A DNA stretch of 27,908 nucleotides from an uncultured Allobaculum sp. (GTDB lineage Bacteria > Bacillota_I > Bacilli_A > Erysipelotrichales > Erysipelotrichaceae). The position numbers were made by a program, and so were the translations under genes. Positions 1-6,958 of this stretch are shown one piece after another (the first letter of the stretch is position 1; each line of letters opens with the position of its first letter). A model generated the notes under the pieces. The model had not been told where the DNA came from. It searched no databases and worked only from the letters and a program-made list of their open reading frames with translations. Where the stretch lies: contig CAJTLE010000025.1 of the NCBI GenBank assembly GCA_910577085.1, positions 1 to 27,908 of the forward strand, written 5' to 3'.

Positions 1-73
1 CTTCAATCATTTTGTACAAGGTGTGCCTGGCAACCCCGAGGTATTTGCAGGCTTGTGACGTCTTCATTCTCAT
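1..73 (-). CDS. Helix-turn-helix protein, 5' end only (excisionase/MerR-like or IS607-type resolvase N-terminus)
   Basis: Only the first 24 codons are inside the window. They read MRMKTSQACKYLGVARHTLY and then KMIE. This is a compact winged-helix DNA-recognition segment of the kind that opens excisionase-family and MerR-like proteins and also the serine resolvases of IS607-family elements. The rest lies left of position 1, so the family cannot be settled. A TATAAT -10 box on the minus strand at 105-100 sits about 20 nt from a predicted start, so the gene has its own promoter. The second ATG (position 67) is an equally good start. The ATG at 73 overlaps the TGA of the preceding short ORF as ATGA. 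Confidence 0.45.
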   Translation of the reverse strand, partial: MRMKTSQACKYLGVARHTLYKMIE

Positions 74-351
74 GTATTTATAATAACACATCTATATTCA
101 TTATAGACTGTTTTTTCCTTAAAAACCCAATATAACCAACTGTTAAAATCCGTGCTGCCAGAGTTTGATCCTGTGTTGCCTGGTTGCGTTGGCTTATTAC
201 CACCGCCAGGCTTTACAGCACCCCCACTATTTCCGTCTGCCTCTTCAATGAAGGTCAGATCTGGTTCACTTGCAAGAACAGGTGTGATGGAGCTTCCGGC
301 GTACAGCAGCGCCAGCCCCAGAGTCAAAGCATGATGTGTTTTCGTAAACAA
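70..351 (-). CDS. Short secreted peptide, probably truncated remnant of a surface protein
   Basis: This 93-codon ORF starts with TTG. It has a clear signal peptide: positively charged start, hydrophobic core (LTLGLALLYAG) and a VLA-S cleavage site near residue 28. A Gly/Pro/Asn-rich linker follows (residues 40-67), and then a 24-residue AT-rich tail of different composition. The Gly/Pro linker is what normally joins a signal peptide to an extracellular domain, but no domain follows. The start codon is supported by AGAAAGGA, although the spacing is short. An extended -10 promoter (TGCTATAAT, minus strand 405-397) lies about 40 nt upstream. The abrupt change to AT-rich DNA before the helix-turn-helix gene suggests that an insertion cut the gene. 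The family was not recognised. Confidence 0.4.
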   Translation of the reverse strand: MFTKTHHALTLGLALLYAGSSITPVLASEPDLTFIEEADGNSGGAVKPGGGNKPTQPGNTGSNSGSTDFNSWLYWVFKEKTVYNEYRCVIINT

Positions 352-396
352 TTCCTTTCTTTGTGTTAAAATGACGCAATATTGTTGTGTTTATGA

Positions 397-405
397 ATTA
401 TAGCA
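397..405 (-). promoter_or_regulatory. Extended -10 promoter for the secreted peptide
   Basis: On the minus strand TGC is followed by a perfect TATAAT, giving the TGnTATAAT extended -10 form. The predicted start is near 390, leaving a leader of about 39 nt before the TTG start. No good -35 is seen, which extended -10 promoters tolerate. Confidence 0.5.
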
Positions 406-507
406 CGCGTTTAACAGCTCCGGTGAACAGTCAGAAAAGAGTCCCGAAAATACTGCTGTATCCATCAAAATCCATACCATTTCCCTCTTCACCAATAAAA
501 GAAGTCC

Positions 508-575
508 ATTCGAAAAGCTGACAAATCTGAAAAGCCGGCAAGTCTGAAATGTCGGTCAATTTGAGAAGCCGACAA
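508..575. repeat. Four tandem 17-bp imperfect repeats
   Basis: Four consecutive 17-bp units lie at 508-524, 525-541, 542-558 and 559-575, with an approximate consensus ATCTGAAAAGCCGACAA on the plus strand. The array ends at the T-tract of the terminator of the DUF7916-like gene. An open frame runs through the array (431-625, minus), but it has no ribosome binding site and no recognisable protein, so the repeat is treated as intergenic. Confidence 0.75.
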
Positions 576-607
576 AAAACGGGATTCTCTAACAGAAAGA
601 ACCCCGT
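574..607 (-). terminator. Intrinsic terminator of the DUF7916-like gene
   Basis: On the minus strand a 10-bp stem (598-607 pairing with 579-588, one mismatch) has a 9-nt loop and is followed by six T residues. It lies 37 nt downstream of the stop codon at 644. Confidence 0.8.
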
Positions 608-643
608 AATGTTTTCAAAATTCAAATTTCTGGTGATGAACGA

Positions 644-1555
644 TCAGCGATTGATTGATCTTGCCATGCGAGTATACGTATGACGTTTTCCACGGATCGC
701 GATGCTGTAGGTCATCAGGTTTTCTGGATCCATACCACCTACGCCGGCATCACCGATATGGTGCAGATCGGTTCCCGTCATCTTGCACATCAGCGCGATC
801 TGTTCAATGGTTGCTGGCGAAGCCCCTTCCTGAGAAGTACCGATGGCCGTTAAAGACAGTTTGCCCTGCTCATGGATGAGATCGACCATTTCTTTGACAA
901 AACCGAAAGTGACACCCGGAACTGTACCTGGTGCTGGCAGTAAAATGACATCTGCCCCAGCATCCGCGAATGCTTGGATTTGCTCTTTGTTAATGATGTG
1001 GTTTCCAGCTTCTGATTTAGATCCAGCCGCATGCATTTTCCCAGCCATTAAGATGAGATCATCGCCAACGGCTTCATGCATTTCTTTTAAGGATTCAATG
1101 ATCGCCGCATTATCGACACCGGTTCCTGGATTTCCGGTCAGCAGGATAAAGTCAAAGCCGAGTTCTTTGGCCTTCAGAGCATTTTCGATCGTTGCCTGGC
1201 GGCCTTTTGGCATTTCGAATTGTTCACTGATCATTTCTGACTGCCCAACCGGTTCCAGGTTCACTCCCACCAGGCGGCCGGTATAGTTTTTGAGGGTATG
1301 AATGACATCCTCAGGGGCTGCATCAATGCCAGCCACATGCGGATGCTCACAGTCAAATGCATTCAACAAGAGCAAGTCCGCACCAAATGCGGCTGCAACT
1401 TCGGCATCGCTGAGTGGTGCAAGGAGCTGTGAGTCATGGAACAGGGATAACTCCTGAACCAGAACTCTTCCCTCACTGGCTTCCATTGCCGTGAGTTTTT
1501 CCTGCTTGTTCATTTTCTTTAAATCAGATGTGTCGCAGTTTAAAAGTCTTTTCAT
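644..1555 (-). CDS. DUF7916-like TIM-barrel protein (often annotated as PEP-phosphonomutase-like or HAD-like)
   Basis: This is a 303-residue cytosolic protein. Repeated beta-alpha units with Gly-rich strand ends (AFGADLLLLNAFD, GFDFILLTGNPGTG, AGADVILLPAPGT, HIGDAGVGGMDPEN) indicate a phosphate-binding TIM barrel. The N-terminus MKRLLNCDTSDLKKM matches what I recall of the DUF7916 family, often found beside sugar phosphotransferase genes. No biochemical function is established for that family to my knowledge. The start was placed at 1555 because GGAGAG lies 8 nt upstream; the longer frame to 1576 would put this site inside the coding region. The gene is monocistronic: it has its own promoter about 180 nt upstream and a strong terminator. 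The family call is from memory of the N-terminal signature and is moderately secure; the barrel fold is safer. Confidence 0.7.
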   Translation of the reverse strand: MKRLLNCDTSDLKKMNKQEKLTAMEASEGRVLVQELSLFHDSQLLAPLSDAEVAAAFGADLLLLNAFDCEHPHVAGIDAAPEDVIHTLKNYTGRLVGVNLEPVGQSEMISEQFEMPKGRQATIENALKAKELGFDFILLTGNPGTGVDNAAIIESLKEMHEAVGDDLILMAGKMHAAGSKSEAGNHIINKEQIQAFADAGADVILLPAPGTVPGVTFGFVKEMVDLIHEQGKLSLTAIGTSQEGASPATIEQIALMCKMTGTDLHHIGDAGVGGMDPENLMTYSIAIRGKRHTYTRMARSINR

Positions 1556-1730
1556 TTTCAGTTCTCTCCTGATCAAATCTGTTCAAAGTCAAAATAAGTC
1601 CTTCATTTTGGTCTTTGAATGGTTGTAAAGCTGATTTTCTTACAGGATTACCATACTCCAAAACGAGCGTCAGACTCGGGAGTTTTTGTTCCCCTTGCAA
1701 GGAAATGCTTTATTTTCTTCTGGAACTACT
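1556..1730 (-). promoter_or_regulatory. Structured 175-nt leader of the DUF7916-like gene
   Basis: The predicted leader can form successive hairpins on the minus strand. One pairs GTTCC with GGAAC around a region near 1690-1720. A second is built from GGAGT/ACTCC plus CTCG/CGAG arms at 1655-1683. A third pairs TGTAAG with CTTTACA near 1624-1645. No known riboswitch class was recognised. Read on the plus strand, the 1655-1683 hairpin is followed by TTTTTG and could also act as a terminator for transcription from the left. Confidence 0.35.
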
Positions 1731-1736
1731 CCTGAT

Positions 1737-1766
1737 CTTATAAAACTTGACTGCTGGAAAAACCAA
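1737..1766 (-). promoter_or_regulatory. Candidate promoter of the DUF7916-like gene
   Basis: On the minus strand TTGGTT (1766-1761) and TATAAG (1742-1737) are separated by 18 nt, directly after the terminator of the upstream gene. The -35 match is weak. Confidence 0.4.
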
Positions 1767-1793
1767 AAAGCCTCCAATCGTTTGATCGGAGGC
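1765..1793 (-). terminator. Terminator of the sortase-like gene
   Basis: GCCTCCGATC and GATTGGAGGC form a 10-bp stem with one mismatch on the minus strand (1793-1770), followed by TTTTTGGTTTTT. It lies 60 nt after the stop at 1853. Confidence 0.75.
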
Positions 1794-1852
1794 AGGTTGG
1801 TTGCGACTGTAATGTAGGCGAATGTTACGATTCGATCCGGCTTTGATCTTGA

Positions 1853-2743
1853 TTAGAATCCAAATACAACAGCATCGTTAGCGGTGTATGGGAAGCTGGT
1901 GAAATTATAGGCGTATCCGGATCCATTGACTGGTTCGTAGTGGACCATGCGATTTGTCGTGTCGGTAATACAAGTCTGGAAGACGATACCATTGTTGGCG
2001 CGGCATCTTGCGATTTCTTCGGTGGAAACACTGTCGTTGGCAACCCAGGTGTCTGTCATCTGGTAAAGCTGACCATCAACTTCGACGAACTGTGGCATGG
2101 TTGCGATCTTATCGCCATTGGCCATACCGGAATGAGCGATGAACCATCCATCTGCCTAGATCCCGATCGATCCATCTGCTGGAGCAGATCCTGCACCCCA
2201 TGCTGGGACGTAATTGATATGCCATACATTATCCTGAGCAGCTGGCTGTGGAGTAACAGCGGTTGGAGCTGGTGCATAGTCAGGTTCAACTTCGTCAAAT
2301 GGAACAAATTCAGTCTGCGCTGTTTCCACTGGAGCTGGTGTCTGGACTGGAGGTTCAGCTGGCGTTTCAACTGGCGCCGGTGTTTCGACAGGCGCTTCTG
2401 TCTGAACTTGTTCCTCAGTCGGCGTTTCTACCGGTGCGGTTGTTTCTTCTGGAGCATGTTCCGCAGCTGGTGTTTCTTCCCGGCTGGCCTGCGCTTCGAT
2501 CGCGGCTTGGTCTGGCTGTTCTGGTGTTTCGACGTCGGATTTTAAAACTTTCTTGTCAGAGGCAACGACTGCCACTTTGTTTTCACTGGTGTAGGCATGG
2601 CCGGCAACGGTTGGTTCATTGGATTTCATTACCGCGATTCCGATGATGGCAGCTACCGAGCAGCTGGCCGCCAATGCAGCAAGTCTGAGTGTTTTTGTTC
2701 CTTTACTTGATTTTAATGTTGTAGTTTCTGTTGTGCGTTTCAT
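1853..2743 (-). pseudogene. Membrane-anchored sortase-like surface protein interrupted by an in-frame TAG
   Basis: One reading frame of 296 codons is broken by TAG at codon 196 (2158-2156). Both halves are in the same frame. In order it has a basic N-terminus, a membrane segment (about residues 21-40), a Pro/Glu/Thr-rich stalk with PVETP-type repeats (about 70-165), and a domain resembling a sortase. The candidate catalytic residues are His204 in IAHSG, Cys258 in VFQTC and Arg265 in TTNRMVHY, spaced as in sortases. The TAG comes 8 codons before the His, so a terminated product would lack the whole active site. Start: AGGGGAATAAATC precedes the ATG. TAG is an ordinary stop in this genome, since the phosphoesterase gene at 12550 ends with it. 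The sortase assignment rests on motif order and is tentative. A sequencing error or phase variation could also explain the TAG. Confidence 0.55.
2146..2179. repeat. 10-bp direct repeats flanking the in-frame TAG
   Basis: ATCCATCTGC occurs at 2146-2155 and again at 2170-2179 (plus strand), a period of 24 bp. The TAG at 2156-2158 (minus) lies between the copies. Loss of one copy with the spacer would remove exactly 8 codons, including the stop, and keep the frame. Confidence 0.8.
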
Positions 2744-3295
2744 GATTTATTCCCCTTGATGCTCTGTCCGGCATCTATTTTCTCTTATCGCTTATAAAGA
2801 AGAAATGAAGGCTATCTTTATGTTTGAAGTCTGTTTCTTTATTTCTCCTTAACTCTGTCTTTATTCTATCCTTATGTCTCATCTTTGTCCATCAAATTTC
2901 AAGTATTTTTATACATTTTATAATTCCTATAAATTTAGAACAATCATCATCTGATACAGTTTGACTAATCGTACATATATGATGATGTTTCTATATTTGT
3001 GCTGTCGTTTCATCTCATTCATTTTATATTCAGTTTTGATCAGATGATAATTCTGTCTTATTTAAAGAAATTACGAAATCAGGACCAGAAATAGTGTAAT
3101 GTTTTCGAGTGTTTTTCTTCTTCTCCATATAAAGCCTGCATAAATTTAATAAAGATTCTTCATCCCTGATATTAATTTTCTATTTATCTATATTTATATT
3201 TTCAATATCGTATATGATCATGACTTCATTGTCTTATATGTACGATAAATACATGATCACTCTCTCTTTTCAGCAGATTCTCACTACATTTCTTT
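2744..3295. other. AT-rich intergenic region with recurring ATCGTACATATA-type motif
   Basis: About 550 bp without a credible gene. ATCGTACATATA occurs at 2968-2979 and its reverse complement TATATGTACGAT at 3235-3246. A related ATATCGTATATGAT lies at 3205-3218. These could be operator-like sites or simply AT-rich chance matches. The 5' part must hold the promoter of the sortase-like gene; TATAAG on the minus strand near 2786 is a candidate -10. Nothing else was identified. Confidence 0.4.
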
Positions 3296-3343
3296 ATGAT
3301 TCTTTATGTCTGGATAAGCACATCTCCCCTTTACAGCCCTTCG

Positions 3344-3667
3344 TTAATTCTTATCGGAATTAAGAACCGTTTCTCGATTTCTTTCTGGCGCTGTTCCAGG
3401 CTTTTTCTTCTCACTCTCATCCGGTTGGCTCCTGGAACGTGGCTTACAAACGGGGCTTACATAGGACAGAGCACGAAAACGGAACATGAAACAGAAGAAC
3501 AGACCACCAAAACGCAAAAAGGCCAGGATTGTCTTCTTCCAGGTGGAATCAGGCAATTCTGGCGGAATGGTGATTTTGAATCTCTGACATTCGATTATGG
3601 CTTTAGATTCTGGTTTCAGATTGTGGCTTTGGTTCGGATTTTGGTGTCCAGCTTCAGGGCCAGTCAA
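3344..3667 (-). CDS. Doubtful small membrane-protein ORF
   Basis: This 107-codon frame opens with TTG and shows no ribosome binding site. Its middle carries a hydrophobic stretch (about residues 45-65, rich in Phe and Leu) flanked by charged, Pro-rich ends. Codon choice resembles the neighbouring genes more than the overlapping plus-strand frame (3296-3682) does. The segment is clearly richer in G+C than the AT-rich DNA to its left. It begins just after the engB terminator, with no promoter visible. It may be a decayed gene fragment. No family was recognised. Confidence 0.2.
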   Translation of the reverse strand: MTGPEAGHQNPNQSHNLKPESKAIIECQRFKITIPPELPDSTWKKTILAFLRFGGLFFCFMFRFRALSYVSPVCKPRSRSQPDESEKKKPGTAPERNRETVLNSDKN

Positions 3668-3700
3668 GTAGCTGAAGATTGAACGGCAGCTTTAGGTACG

Positions 3701-3736
3701 AAAAAAGGTGCCGGACAGTCGGGCTGTCTGACACCT
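3701..3736 (-). terminator. Terminator after engB
   Basis: A 13-bp stem with two mismatches (3724-3736 with 3706-3718) and a 5-nt loop is followed on the minus strand by TTTTTT. It lies about 50 nt downstream of the engB stop. Confidence 0.85.
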
Positions 3737-3785
3737 CGGAAATCAAATGTTGAATCTGAATGGACTGGATCCAGATTGTTTGCGA

Positions 3786-4472
3786 TCATTTCTGAGCCGA
3801 ATCAGCTTCTACGGCTTCTGTTCCCTTTTCTGGTTCAGATGCTGAATCTGGTTTGGAACTTTCGGCTTTAGCTTTTTCTTTGGCCTCATCCTGACCAAGA
3901 ACTTTCAGGATTGCTGTGCAGATTTCATCAAAGCCGGTCTTTTCCGTCGAAGAGATCGGATAGACAAACTTCAGTGGAATCTTCAGGTCGCGAGAAATCG
4001 TTTTTAGGGCTGCTAACCGTTTGGTCTTTGGCACTTTATCGATCTTCGTTGCCCCGACAATGACCTGGCGGCCGGTCTGCTTGAAGTAGTCGATCATATC
4101 CAGGTCATCCGCACTTGGTGCATGGCGGGCATCCACCAGCGAGACAACGCAGACGATGTTTTCGCGTTCCCCGAAGTATTCGTCCATCATCTGGCCAAGC
4201 TTCTGCAGCTGGTTTTTGGACAGTTTGGCATAGCCATAGCCTGGAACATCGACTAACACCCAGGTGTTATCGATCTTAAAGAAGTTCAGCAGCTGGGTTT
4301 TACCCGGTGTGCTGCCGACGTAGGCAAGTTTTTTGCGGTTAGTCAGTGCGTTGATAAACGAACTTTTTCCCACGTTGGAACGGCCAACGACGACAACTTC
4401 TGGTAAATCGGATTCGGGCCAGGAGTCTTTACCGCTCGAAGAGACGATAAAGGCGGCATCATGGTGAATCAT
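3786..4472 (-). CDS. engB: Ribosome biogenesis GTP-binding protein EngB/YsxC
   Basis: A 228-residue TrmE-Era-EngA-EngB-type GTPase that in Bacillus is needed for late 50S subunit assembly. The G motifs are clear: G1 GRSNVGKSS (residues 30-38), G3 DVPGYG (75-80) and G4 TKID (142-145), with YPISSTE later as the likely G5. Family members usually have about 195-205 residues; here a charged tail of about 35 residues (from about 192, rich in Lys, Glu and Ser) is added. The ATG overlaps the lon stop codon as ATGA, which implies translational coupling. The lon-engB order is common in Bacillota. The family assignment is secure. Confidence 0.97.
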   Translation of the reverse strand: MIHHDAAFIVSSSGKDSWPESDLPEVVVVGRSNVGKSSFINALTNRKKLAYVGSTPGKTQLLNFFKIDNTWVLVDVPGYGYAKLSKNQLQKLGQMMDEYFGERENIVCVVSLVDARHAPSADDLDMIDYFKQTGRQVIVGATKIDKVPKTKRLAALKTISRDLKIPLKFVYPISSTEKTGFDEICTAILKVLGQDEAKEKAKAESSKPDSASEPEKGTEAVEADSAQK

Positions 4473-6841
4473 GCGTCTGCCTCTTTAGACTTCTCTTTCG
4501 TTTCTGGCTCGTCTTTTTCTTCGATCGGAGTCAGCGGGCTGACTAAAGCGTGGGCAAGAACTTCATCGACTTTGGAAACTGGAATGAAGTTGACGGCATC
4601 TTTGACTTCCTGAGGGATTTCATCAAGGTCTTTGACATTTCCCTTTGGAATGATGATGGTCGTAATACCCGAACGGTAAGCGGCTAAGGATTTCTCCTTC
4701 AGACCACCGATTGGCAGAACGTTTCCGCGCAGGGTAACTTCACCTGTCATGGCCAGGTTTGCCTTAACAGGAATACCTGTTAACAGCGAAGTCAGAGCGG
4801 TTGTCATCGTAATACCGGCCGATGGACCATCTTTTGGAATGGCACCTTCTGGAACATGCAGATGGATATCCGTTTTGCCGAAGACTTTCTTGGAGATGCC
4901 ATAGCGGTTGGCGTTGGCATGGATGTAGTCTAAGGCAATGGAAGCAGATTCTTTCATGACATCACCCAGCTGACCGGTTAAAGTCAGAGCGCCTTTGCCA
5001 TCAAATTTATTGGCTTCAATCTGTAAGATATCGCCGCCAAAGGAAGTGTAGGCCAGACCCGTAACGGTACCCACCTGATCTTCCATTTCTTTTTTACCGT
5101 AGTCGACTTTTTCATTGCCTAACCATTCTTTGATCAGATCTTTGTCGATGACGATCTTTTCTTTCTTGTCTTTGAGAATGGCAAGAACCGTCTTACGGGC
5201 AAGGGATGCGATCGTACGTTCAAGCTGACGGACACCGGCTTCACGAGTGTAGTAGCGAATCAGATACAGAATCATGTCATCTGGAATGATCAGCTGTTCT
5301 GGAGTCAGACCGTTTTCCTTGAGCTGTTTTGGGATCAGGTGGTCTTTAGCAATGTGGATTTTTTCCACGTCGGTATAGGACGAAAGTTCAATGATCTCCA
5401 GACGGTCACGCAGAGCAGCTGGAATGTTTTCCAGATAGTTTGCGGTGGCGATAAAGAGAACTTTGGACAGGTCGTAAGGTTCTTCAATGTAGTGGTCGGA
5501 GAAGAATGCGTTCTGTTCCGGGTCGAGAACTTCGAGCATGGCTGCCGATGGGTCACCCTTGATATCCGAAGCCATCTTATCGATTTCATCGATCAGGAAG
5601 ACTGGGTTGATGACTTTAGCTTTCTTCATGCCCTGAATCAGACGACCAGGCAGAGCGCCTAAGTAAGTCCGACGATGACCGCGGATTTCGGCTTCATCGC
5701 GTACGCCGCCAAGGGACATCTTGACAAAATGACGGTCAAGGGCACGGGCAATGGATTTCGCCAGCGAGGTTTTACCAACACCAGGAGGGCCGGCAAGGCA
5801 GATAATTGGAGCTTTTAAAGAGTTGGTATTCTGTTTTACCGCAAGGTATTCCAGAATACGTTCTTTGACTTTTTCCAGACCGAAGTGGTCTTCTTCGAGG
5901 ACTTCTTTAACCTTTTCCAGGTCTTCGTTATCATCGGTATGCTGCCACCAGGGCAGATCCATCAGCCAGTCAATGTAGGTTTTGATGGTTCCGGTCTCAC
6001 CGCTGGCAACAGGCAGATTTTCATAACGAGTCAGTTCTTCAAGAACTTTGGCTTTAATGGCTTCCGGGTAAGGATTTTCAGCCAGACGTTTGCGGATCTG
6101 GTCGCCTTCTTTACCAGGCTGTGAGCCATCGTTGAGCTGTTCCTGGAGGGCACTGATCTTTTCACGCAGATAGAAATCTTTCTGGTTCTGGTCAATGCGG
6201 TCTTTAACGGTCTCGTTGATTCGTTTTTCAACTTCAGTCAGCTGCTTTTCTTTTTCAATGTCTTCAAGCAGCATTGTCAGACGATCGTTAATACCAGATG
6301 TTTCCAGGTACTGCTGCTTACGTTCGATTGGCAGCGAGAACAGCTGGACTGCTTTATCCGTCAGAGCATCCGGCTGAATACCCTTGGTCAGTTCCATCAT
6401 CAGATCTTTGGACATGAATTTTTCGCCTGGACGCATGTTTTCAAAGGCCTGTGCGACCATGCGCACCAGAACGGATTCTTCCATTTCATTCTGACGCTGA
6501 CTTGGCATCATCGTTACCTGACAGAGTTCAGACAGGTTTCCTTCTTCAAAAGAATCGAGTTTTACACGTTCAATTCCTCTGAATTTGATGCGCAGGAATT
6601 TTTCAAAGCGGCGGATGTGGCGGATTTCGCACAGTACTCCGACTTTATAAATATCGTCTTCACCTGGATTGTCTGCATTCATGTTCGACTGCGTGAACAT
6701 GCAGATCCGGTCGTTATAGTTATCCTGAGCATTTTCGATGGCTTTCAGGCTGTTGGCCCGGCCGACATCAATAACAAGTTCCTGGCCCGGGAAAACAATG
6801 ACGCCCCGGGTGCAGATAATGGGATACGTTTTCGAATTCAT
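4469..6841 (-). CDS. lon: ATP-dependent Lon protease
   Basis: A 790-residue LonA protease that degrades misfolded and regulatory proteins in the cytosol. Domain order: N-terminal LON substrate domain (1 to about 200), coiled-coil region, AAA+ ATPase with Walker A GPPGVGKT (351-358) and Walker B FLIDEIDK, then the S16 protease domain. The catalytic dyad is Ser674 in KDGPSAG and Lys717 in GGLKEKS. Length is normal, with a short acidic/lysine-rich tail. GGGAG lies 6 nt before the ATG. A hairpin with T-tracts lies only 25 nt upstream of the start codon, which leaves no room for a normal promoter after it. No CIRCE or CtsR-type box was seen. Confidence 0.98.
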   Translation of the reverse strand: MNSKTYPIICTRGVIVFPGQELVIDVGRANSLKAIENAQDNYNDRICMFTQSNMNADNPGEDDIYKVGVLCEIRHIRRFEKFLRIKFRGIERVKLDSFEEGNLSELCQVTMMPSQRQNEMEESVLVRMVAQAFENMRPGEKFMSKDLMMELTKGIQPDALTDKAVQLFSLPIERKQQYLETSGINDRLTMLLEDIEKEKQLTEVEKRINETVKDRIDQNQKDFYLREKISALQEQLNDGSQPGKEGDQIRKRLAENPYPEAIKAKVLEELTRYENLPVASGETGTIKTYIDWLMDLPWWQHTDDNEDLEKVKEVLEEDHFGLEKVKERILEYLAVKQNTNSLKAPIICLAGPPGVGKTSLAKSIARALDRHFVKMSLGGVRDEAEIRGHRRTYLGALPGRLIQGMKKAKVINPVFLIDEIDKMASDIKGDPSAAMLEVLDPEQNAFFSDHYIEEPYDLSKVLFIATANYLENIPAALRDRLEIIELSSYTDVEKIHIAKDHLIPKQLKENGLTPEQLIIPDDMILYLIRYYTREAGVRQLERTIASLARKTVLAILKDKKEKIVIDKDLIKEWLGNEKVDYGKKEMEDQVGTVTGLAYTSFGGDILQIEANKFDGKGALTLTGQLGDVMKESASIALDYIHANANRYGISKKVFGKTDIHLHVPEGAIPKDGPSAGITMTTALTSLLTGIPVKANLAMTGEVTLRGNVLPIGGLKEKSLAAYRSGITTIIIPKGNVKDLDEIPQEVKDAVNFIPVSKVDEVLAHALVSPLTPIEEKDEPETKEKSKEADA

Positions 6842-6865
6842 CTATATCTCCCGTTTCTAATTTCG

Positions 6866-6896
6866 AAAAAAGACGCTAGTATCAGCGTCTTTTTTT
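6866..6896 (-). terminator. Bidirectional hairpin between tig and lon
   Basis: AGACGCT (6871-6877) and AGCGTCT (6884-6890) form a perfect 7-bp stem with a 6-nt loop. It is flanked by A6 on one side and T7 on the other, so it works on either strand. It is 62 nt after the tig stop and 25 nt before the lon start. Confidence 0.8.
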
Positions 6897-6958
6897 GTCT
6901 TCTTATAGTGTATTCTGTTTTACTAAAATCTGTTGGAATTTAGCCTTGACTTTAATGA

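Noticed and set aside
431..625. 64-codon minus-strand frame over the 17-bp repeats
   Set aside because: No ribosome binding site, overlaps a terminator and a repeat array, and the protein looks like translated repeat DNA.
2156..2158. Programmed read-through or recoding of TAG in the sortase-like gene
   Set aside because: TAG is an ordinary stop elsewhere in the window (phosphoesterase gene at 12550) and no recoding stem was seen; mutation or repeat-mediated variation is simpler.
3296..3682. 128-codon plus-strand frame
   Set aside because: No Shine-Dalgarno site and codon use unlike the neighbours (ATA, AGG, CGG, CTT frequent); the minus-strand frame is slightly more credible but also weak.
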